Source: Dactylorhiza incarnata (Eukaryota; Streptophyta; Magnoliopsida; Asparagales; Orchidaceae). Taken from it: DNA of 64,000 bases. The position numbers and the translations under genes are program-made. A model generated the notes under the pieces. It ran no database searches. It was given only the letters and a program-made list of their open reading frames with translations, and had not been told where the DNA came from. Shown here piece after piece: positions 57,067 through 64,000 of this stretch. The stretch spans positions 3,987,501-4,051,500 of the forward strand of contig JAWHQI010000148.1 of NCBI GenBank assembly GCA_033032865.1, written 5' to 3'. How positions within the stretch are numbered: the stretch's first letter is position 1; each line of letters starts with the position of its first letter.

Positions 57067-58136
57067 ATGTGAGCTATAGCCAACAAGAACCCTCATGTAG
57101 CATTTTTCAGCAAACTTGGTTAATTGAGATTTTCCATTGTTTCAGAGTCACTAAGCAATGTTCTCCCAGCTTCTATCAAGGTTCTATTCCTCCTTGCAGG
57201 CACCCCATTTTATAGTGGGGTCCTTGGGGAGGAAAACTCTTGGATGATACCTAGTTCTTGACCGAACCTTGTCATGACTTCATATTGAAACTCTGTGTCA
57301 TGGTCAGACCTAGTTCTGACCATAGAACATTGCAAAACATTCTGAATGGCCTTGACATGGCTTATAAAGACATTTAGAGTATCTGATTTCTTTTTAAGGA
57401 AAAAATACCCATGTATATCTTGAGTGATCATCAACAATTACTAAGGTATACAACTTCCCTCCTAAGCTCTAAATTGGCATAGGACAAAACAAGTCCATGT
57501 GCAATAAATAAAGGCATCTCTTAGTGTCTTTGGAGCCAAAACTTTTAAAAGTGGCCCTTGTTTGCTTGCCCATTTGGCAAGCATGACATGGGCCATTTTT
57601 AACACATTTTAAATTAGGACTATTTCTAACCAAATTTTTAGAGAATAGTATATACATTGCGTTGTAGTTGAAGTGGGCAAGTCCCTTGTGCCATTGAACA
57701 CATAGAGACTCACTCTCATTTGCCACAAGACACACAGGAGAGGAAGATGATTTGCAAATAAAATCTAAACAATAAACATTTCCACTCCTAGTGCCTGAAA
57801 GTATGGCTTCCAAGTCATTAGACTTTTTGATTAGGCACTTATCATTATGGAATTCAATGACATAGCCAAGATCACACAGTTGGCTTATGCTATCAAGGTG
57901 GTGTTGCAATCCTTCAACATAAGCCACTTTAGTGATGGAGACTATGCCATTTGAGATCATACCATAACCTCTGGTGAATCCCTTTTCTGAACGCCCAAAG
58001 ATGACTTTGGGTCCATTCTTCACTGCTTTGTATTCCTGCAGTAAACCCTTGGTGCCTGTCATATGTCTTAAGCACCCACTGCCCAAATACCAAATCTGCC
58101 CAGGGCTGGTATTTGAACTAACCTGCATGAAAGAAT
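57067..58136 (-). pseudogene. Copia protease and integrase of C
   Basis: From 58128: IWYLGSGCLRHMTG, with the catalytic Asp of DSG as Gly, then the pre-integrase part (GLQHHLDSISQLCDLG) and the integrase zinc region (HKGLAHFNYNAM, CHACQMGKQTRATFKSFGSK), HMDLF (first Asp), a stop, then 57437-57210 with TRSDHDTEFQYEV (second Asp). After a TAG the Glu segment reads ARRNRTLIEAGRTLLSD, with Ala in place of the catalytic Glu. About 190 bp is missing before KFAEKCYMRVLVGYSS, which meets the B2 insertion. Protease and integrase are thus doubly disabled. Confidence 0.88.
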
Positions 58137-60676
58137 TTAATTACCCTTAGGAGCCCAAGCAATTTTGGGTCCTAGGTCTTTGTTAGAATGAAAAGGCTTC
58201 AAACCTGCTGCAGCCTTTGCAGGAATGCTCATCTTTGCACATGTCACATTTGGATTATGCCAACAATCTATGGCAAAGTGTCCCATCTTACCACAGTACC
58301 AACATTCATGAATGTTATATCTCCTCTTCTGAACATTTCTTGAGGAATTAGCATTACTGTGCATGTGTTCAGGAGGGGAGACAGCTGCAGTCTTCCTATT
58401 TCTCTCAGCAATGATTTGATTGAATGTCAATCTATGTGTTGTCTTGATGCTCTTTGTCCTGATGATATCAGCTTGCTTTGGCTTGGCATCCATACAAGAT
58501 CTGATGGCATCTGACACTGAGCAACAAGTCTTGTCAATATATTGGACAGCAGAAATTTTCTTTGCTGAAATTGATTTAGAAGAGCTTGCACCTTGATTCT
58601 TGAATGAGGGGGCTGAGGTACCAAATACAAAAGGTCCATGTTGGGCCATTTGAATTTCCTCATGGGGAGCCTTCATGGCACTCAATCCCATTACCTTTCT
58701 TCCACTATGGGAAGGATTGTTTTCCTTCCTATAGTTACTTCCATTCTTCCAGTGACCATACATGCTTTTATGGTCATACCTGTTGGAAGGAAGTAATACC
58801 TTTTGAAAGGTGGTTTGAGGCTTAGCCTTACCCTTGCTCTTTTTTCCACTTCCTTCTCCTGTCTCCATATTATTGAATCCTAGTCCTCTTCTATTGGATT
58901 GAGAAGAAAGGGAGTCAATGATGGGGAGCACAGATTTAGGCTTGGAGAATTTAGCCACTAGGCTTTTCTCTTTGAGAAGTTTTTCCTTAAGATCCTTGAT
59001 GATCTTATTCTTTAGAGAAATAGAGCTCAAATGGACAATTGTTATCCCCTTGAGTTTGCTTATTTCTCTACTCATCTGAGCCACCAAAGTAGGAGACTCA
59101 GAACTATTTCTTTCAGCCTTTTTAAGAGAGTCAATCTCTAGGACTTGGATTTTAGCAAGCATCTTGCTCTCTTTCAGAGCAATAACTAGAGCATCATACT
59201 TGTCAATCAATTGATTGACATCCACTTCAGCTTCTGAATCACTTCCATCAATTGATGAAGGTCCTCCAGATTCTGGGCCAGATTCATCCTTAGAGAGAGA
59301 GGAAGGACTAGGTACCTGGTCAGGTGTGTCCTGACAGTCTTCATCATCTGATGTTAGGGCCATTAGGCCAATGTATTCTTCAACATCTTCGTCCACCTCC
59401 ATATCACTGTCTGAATGTGATAGAGGGGCCCTGATGCCCACCTTTGCTGCAGGAAAGTCCTCATCTTCCTCAGCAGCAAATAACCCAAAATAGGCTTCTT
59501 CTTCATCATCTAAATCTGAGGAAGATGACTCAGATTCACTCCAGATTTTTTCCTTTCTTTGCTAGGAAGGATTTTTCACCCTTCCTATCCTTTTGATGAT
59601 GGTGCTTCTTAACACCATTATCCTTTCTTTTGACTGGACAGTTAGCAATGACATGTCCAGGCTTACTACAGCAATAACAAATCACATTAGTTAAACCATG
59701 TTTATCGTGTTTAGAGTCATACTTGCCCCTTTGGGGTGCTGCCTGTCTACCCTGCTTGAATCCTTCCTAGGATGTGAAGAGGAGGAAGGCTTATTCTTCC
59801 ACTGATTCCTTCTCATAATCTTTTTGAATTGCCTTGAGAAGGCAGCAAATTCCTCATCAGAAGAGTTGTTTTCAGATGAGCAGTGATCTGAATTGTCTGA
59901 GTCAGCAGCCCTTCTTGGAGGGGTAGGAATTCTTGTCTTGTTCTTCTTGGACCCTTCAGCCTTGAAGGCCACAGACTTCTCCCTATCATGAGGCCTGGAG
60001 GAGATGTCCTCTTCCTTTCTAGCAGATAGTTGCATCTCATATGAGAACAACTTTCCAAACAGAGTGTGAGGAGGAGTTTCACTCAGCTTTGCCACTTCCT
60101 TGATGGCATAGATTTTGGTATCCCAGTATCTAGTTAGACATCTTAGGAATTTATCATTCAACTCATAATGAGTGAAGATCCTTTCATAGGTCCTCAAATC
60201 ATTTACTATTCTAAAGAATATTTCATAGCAGTCAGCTATGCACTCCTGATTTTGTTGCCTAAAGGCTTCATACTCCTGATTGTGGAGGGATTTCCTATCA
60301 TTCCTCACTTCCTCAGTCCCTTCCATGTACACAATCAATTTATCCCACATCTCCTTTGCAGTATCACAGTGCACCGAGTTTTGGAAAGTTGAATCATCAA
60401 TAGCATTGACAATAATATTTTGAGCCCTTTTATCCATTGTAGCCAATGCTATCTCATCCCTTGTCATTTTAGTGTAAGACTTGCCTACCAGCCTAGTAGG
60501 ATCAATGGTGGAGGGCTTTGTGATAATGAAGGGGCCTTCCTGAATAGTTATATAGATTCTAGGGTCTGAATCTTCCATGAACATCCTAACCCTTTGTTTC
60601 TAGATGCCAAAGGTTTCTTTTTGCATATAGGGAGCTTCATTGAACCCATTTCCTTTTGAACTCCACTAGAAGCCAT
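58137..60676 (-). pseudogene. Sirevirus gag of C
   Basis: ATG at 60676 (MASSGVQKE), frame shifts in the first 30 codons, then 60584-59691: MFMEDSDPRIYITIQEGPF, capsid-like KEMWDKLIVYMEGTEEV and DLRTYERIFTHYELNDKFL. A first zinc knuckle CYCCSKPGHVIANC (about 59680) is in a shifted frame. A second frame, 59441-58137 (434 codons), has acidic, Ser-rich and coiled-coil parts and a second CCHC knuckle CWYCGKMGHFAIDC, ending GPKIAWAPKGN at the protease border. Two knuckles and the WxPKG linker are typical of Sireviruses. Confidence 0.88.
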
Positions 60677-60743
60677 TAGATTTAGAAATAACAATACCTA
60701 TGTAGGATCTGGTCAGACAGTTATGTCTTTCTTGACCAACCTC

Positions 60744-60755
60744 GCTTTGATACCA
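60744..60755 (-). other. Primer binding site of C (initiator-Met tRNA)
   Basis: TGGTATCAAAGC on the minus strand, two bases after the LTR end; one mismatch from the usual TGGTATCAGAGC. Confidence 0.9.
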
Positions 60756-60757
60756 CT

Positions 60758-62297
60758 TGAAAGATTATAGGTATGTGATCTAATTCACCTAGAGGGGGGG
60801 TGAATAGGTCTTTTGATTTCTACTTATATGATATAGCTAGAAAATATTATTCTAAGCAAGTAATCAAGCAAACCAGAAAACATACAATTGTTTATAGTAG
60901 TTCCCCAAGACAGTGTGTCTATGGGTAGTCCACTTTCCCCCTTCACCCTTCTAACAGTGTGTTAGACAGGGCCAACTCCTCCAATCTCATCTAAAATAGC
61001 TTACAGCACAGATCCCTCAGGATCTCTCAGGTTTGCACAAACCCTACCTCAGGCACAGCAGCCCTACCTCAAAGGAATTCACCTCCTACATCTCAGACCA
61101 CCTGCTGGTCCTAACTCAGATCTCACAGATCCTACCTCAGAGGAATCCACCTCCTACAACTCAGACCACCTCCTGGTCCTACAACCTCAGGCCAAATGAC
61201 CCTACAAACTCAGGCCAACAGCCCTACAAACTCAGGCCAACAAGCCCTACAATCTCAGGCAAATAGCCATACAGTAAAAGAGTATTTGAAGCTAACTACA
61301 GCAGACAGCAGAAAGTAGAAGTCTTCTGTAGTTCTTGCACAGCTTGTGCTATCTTGTAGCTGGAGATGATGATGGCAGCTACAAACTGATCTTCCTCTTC
61401 AGTTGAAGGATGGAAGATCACCTTTCTCCTTCTTGTAGAGGAGCTTTCTTTATCTCTTGGATTCTTCTTACTTGTTCAGTGAGCTGGAGTAGAAAGACGA
61501 GAACGGGGTCCGTCAATGGAATAGTGAATTTGTTTTAGCACTCGACCAACACTTCTCAAAAGTGCCCTAACTCTTTCTTATATACACACTTGATCTTCAA
61601 CGGCTCTTAGCCGTCCTTCCGACTGTTATGGGAGTGGTTGGTGGACCACACAATACTTTTCCGCAGCTTGCGCCAAAAGCAGAACCCGCCATATCACATT
61701 TGAACTGTCTCAGTGGTTGGGCTGAGAAGACTTCCTCTTCTCAGCGGATTCTGTCGATCTGCATAGAAGATCCTGCGTTCAACGAACTACAATCTGCGTT
61801 CGACGAACTCATCAAACTGCGTTCGACGAACTCCATTCTTCGTTCGACGAACACGCCAAGTCTCAGTGTTTCCTTCTGTCCCTTCTCTGTGTTTGACGAA
61901 CTGTATTCTGTGTTCGATGAACTTGCCAAGTCTCAGCATTTGCTTCTGTCCTGTCTCTGCGTTCGACGAACAACATTCTTCGTTTGATGAACTCAATTCT
62001 GCGTTCGATGAACTTCATTCCGCGTTCGACGAACACGCCAAGTTTCTTCTATCTGTAGCTCAGCTTGCCCAGAAGACTTCTCAGCGGCTCCTGGTCTTGT
62101 CTCAACGGTTCAACTGATAAAGTGAGACCTTCTCAGTTGATTAAACAGCACACCTTTGAGTCTATTCCATTGTATGGAATATCATCTCCCAGTACAATAC
62201 TTGAGACAAACTAGAATGTATCAAATACAATATGTACTTTGCATTGTGAGTGATGCCTCTTCAAATCAAGGGAATATTGAGGGCAATATTCTCAACA
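60758..62297 (-). repeat. 5' LTR of C (1.54 kb)
   Basis: The pair of 18264-19796. A 7-G tract near the left edge; minus-strand TATA region 61584-61577; TTCGACGAA cluster 61780-62035. Ends CTCAACA, followed by target copy GAATC. Confidence 0.93.
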
Positions 62298-63106
62298 GAA
62301 TCGACAACTATATCTTGCTTGGAACTCTTCCAGCTTATAGCTCCTCCATTAAGGCAAAATACAAAACCTGACTGGTACTTTGAATCGTCCCTATTAGTTC
62401 AGAAGTTATCATCTGTGTAACCATTTACAACGAGCTCTTCCTCTCCACCAAACACCAAGAACATATCCTTAGTTCTTCTCAAGTACTTTAGGATATTCTT
62501 GACGGCTATCCAGTGACGATCACCAGGATCAGACTAATACCTGCTAGTCATGCTCAAAGCATATGAGACATCGAGTCGAGTACACAACATTGCAAATATG
62601 ATTGATCCAATTGTCAAAGCATAAGGAATCAACTTCATGCGGTCCTTATCTTCCAAAGATTTAGTACACTGGTCCTTAGAGAGACGTACACCATGTGACA
62701 TGGGTAAGAATCCCTTCTTGTACTCAAGCGTGTTGAACCATTTCAACACCTTCTCAATGTATGAACTCTGGGTCAAACCCAGCAACTTCTTCAATCTATC
62801 TCAATAGATCTTAATATAGATTATATAAGTCGCTTCACCCAAGTTTTTCATAAGAAAGCAGTCCCCTAGCCTGTTCTTAACAGCTTGCAGGGTCAAAATG
62901 TCATTCTCGATCAGTAGTATGTCATCCACATACAATATCAGGAAAATATCAATGCTCCCACTAATCCTCTTGTAAACACAAGGCTCATCCTCGTTCTTGA
63001 TGAAACCAAACACTTTGATCTTCTCATCAAAACGCAGATTCCAACTTCGAGAAGCTTGTTTCAACCCATGAATGGATCGATTCAACTTGCATATTTTAGT
63101 GGCTTG
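62298..63106 (-). pseudogene. Copia reverse transcriptase of D (right part)
   Basis: From 63085: SIHGLKQASRSWNLRFDEKI, catalytic YVDDILLI (about 62936), MKNLGEATYI, a stop region near 62800, then 62794-62534 with RYDVSYALSMT-like CTRLDVSYALSMTSRY, then RT/RNase H link pieces to 62303 (KNILKYLRRTKDMF, GFVFCLNGGAISWKSSK). It continues across the insertion of C into the RNase H end at 18263. The Tork/Angela-like assignment rests on the RNase H and the YVDDILLI context. Its upstream side is cut by N at 63107. Confidence 0.88.
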
Positions 63107-64000
63107 ATAAGTAGTATTTTTATAACTTTTTAATAGAAAATCTTGTAAATATTTAATATGAATTTTCTATTTTATGTCAAATTTAGGTTATAAGTAGTTC
63201 TTTTTGTAATTTTGATTCTAACTTAGCTTAATTTTGATATTTGCAGATTTTTGGGACAAATCGGGAAAAATGGCATGTCACGCCCTCGGTCACGCCCGTG
63301 ACCAAGGGCGTGTAACCTGAAGATCAGTCAAGAATCGATGCCGCGCTGTTTGAACCAGTCCACACCAAGTCACTCCCCAGGTCACGCCCGTGACCCAAAG
63401 TCACGCCCGTGACCCAAAGTCACGCCCATGACCGGGGGCGTGTAATCTTAGAATCTTCCACGTGGAGCCGCCGTCGAGACGAGGAGATGCTGTCGAGAAG
63501 TCAACCTAAGTCACGCCCGTGACCCACATGTCACGGCCGTGACTTTCCAGCGTGATCCCTGCTGTGCCGCCGCGCCGAATTCTAGCCCACGCCGCATTTA
63601 ATGCAGCCGTCCAAAGTCACGGTCGTGACCCGACATGTCACGCCCGTGACATGTCACTTTTCGCCGCGCCGTCCAGAAAGCCCACGCCGCTGTCGGATCC
63701 GATGTGAATAGTGCAATCACGCCCTTGGTCACGCCCGTGACCTAGGGCGTGTAATCTGAAAATTTTTTCTATAAATTCAGAGGTTCTCCTTGAGTCCAGG
63801 GTTCAGAATTTTGGAGAGGTGGAGGTGCTGTTAGAGCTGAGAGTGAGTTTTTCAAGTTGATGTTCATGTCTTTAAACTTTCATGTTCTCTTCCTTTCCTT
63901 TTTATGCAATGTTTTAGTTTAACTTTCATGTACTAGTTCTCTTTTTAGCTTGTAATCTTCATTTCCTTAGCTTTGTAATCGCTTCTTAACTTTGTAATCG
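63107..64000 (+). repeat. Element N: Athila-like LTR, cut by the window end
   Basis: Starts TGATAAGTAGTATTTTTATAA inside the RT of D; the five bases before it (TGGCT, 63102-63106) should be the target copy. It resembles the LTRs of A and M in layout and in the GTCACG words. It could be a 5' LTR or a solo LTR; the window ends first. Confidence 0.82.
63272..63777 (+). promoter_or_regulatory. LTR promoter of N: densest GTCACGGGCGTGAC cluster, then TATA
   Basis: More than ten copies of TCACGCCCGTGACC and its GGTCACG variants between 63275 and 63745, then TATAAATT at 63770-63777. Confidence 0.78.

Larger units (their letters stand above)
18264..62297 (-). mobile_element. Element C: Sirevirus-type copia, split by F and B2
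   Basis: LTRs 18264-19796 and 60758-62297 bound it, with 5-bp target copies GAATC at 18259-18263 and 62298-62302. On the minus strand it has the initiator-Met primer site, gag, protease, integrase, RT and RNase H, then several CTCCCCCT tracts. F (21432-39626, target CTGCT) splits the RT. B2 (40410-57061, target CTACT) splits the integrase-RT linker. Without its inserts it is about 9.2 kb. Confidence 0.92.

Noticed and set aside
1..64000. Integrated pararetrovirus or envelope-bearing retrovirus
   Set aside because: No movement protein, coat/zinc-finger plus RT fusion without LTRs, or transmembrane envelope-like frame was seen; every RT fragment sits in a copia or gypsy frame bounded by LTRs.
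1..64000. CRISPR-like arrays among the short repeats
   Set aside because: Dyad words have irregular spacing, no uniform spacers and no cas genes; plant nuclear DNA.

Overview
The window is a block of nuclear repetitive DNA from a flowering plant. Everything I can identify belongs to LTR retrotransposons of plant lineages: pol-less Athila/Tat-like Ty3/gypsy elements with a tRNA-Asp primer site, a chromodomain gypsy element (Tekay/Del-like), Sirevirus-type Ty1/copia elements with an initiator-Met primer site and repeated polypurine tracts, and a Tork/Angela-like copia. I see no convincing host gene, tRNA, rRNA, CRISPR array or organellar segment. The species cannot be told from the sequence.

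Layout (my labels). Nesting is resolved from LTR ends, 5-bp target duplications and protein frames that resume across the insertions. E, an old copia pol fragment (14372-15590, +), holds H, a C-like LTR remnant (12482-14371, -), and D, a Tork-like copia (15591-18263 and 62298-63106, -). H is abutted by G1, a dead chromovirus (5175-12481, +), whose RNase H holds A, a pol-less gypsy (1-5174, -). D contains C, a Sirevirus (18264-62297, -), and N, an Athila-like LTR that runs off the window end (63107-64000, +). C contains F, a pol-less gypsy (21432-39626, -), and B2, a pol-less Sirevirus (40410-57061, -). One LTR of F contains B1, a nearly complete Sirevirus (26825-38777, -), which itself carries a solo LTR (34748-35693, +). 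B2 contains M, a gag-protease-only Athila-like element (43383-51142, +). The deepest chain is E > D > C > F > B1 > solo LTR, six levels.

How the parts relate. B1 supplies gag, protease, integrase, RT and RNase H frames, all with a few breaks. A, F, M and B2 lack RT and integrase and would have needed a helper. A and F encode the same kind of CCHC zinc-knuckle protein with a shared C-terminal motif. B1 and B2 each carry, antisense to gag-pol, a homologous gene of about 370 codons with what looks like a 5' leader intron.

The most unusual signal is regulatory. Nearly every LTR family here has, just upstream of a TATA box, a cluster of short CpG-containing dyad words specific to that family. In B1 and B2 the element's own LTR word recurs at three parallel positions around the antisense gene: upstream of the leader, at the end of the leader intron, and just downstream of the gene. 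I propose, as inference only, that the antisense gene encodes a factor acting on its element's own word, comparable to the VANC anti-silencing systems of VANDAL transposons. A separate module of about 90 bp is shared by three unrelated elements (A twice, G1, B2) and has no explanation from standard element anatomy.
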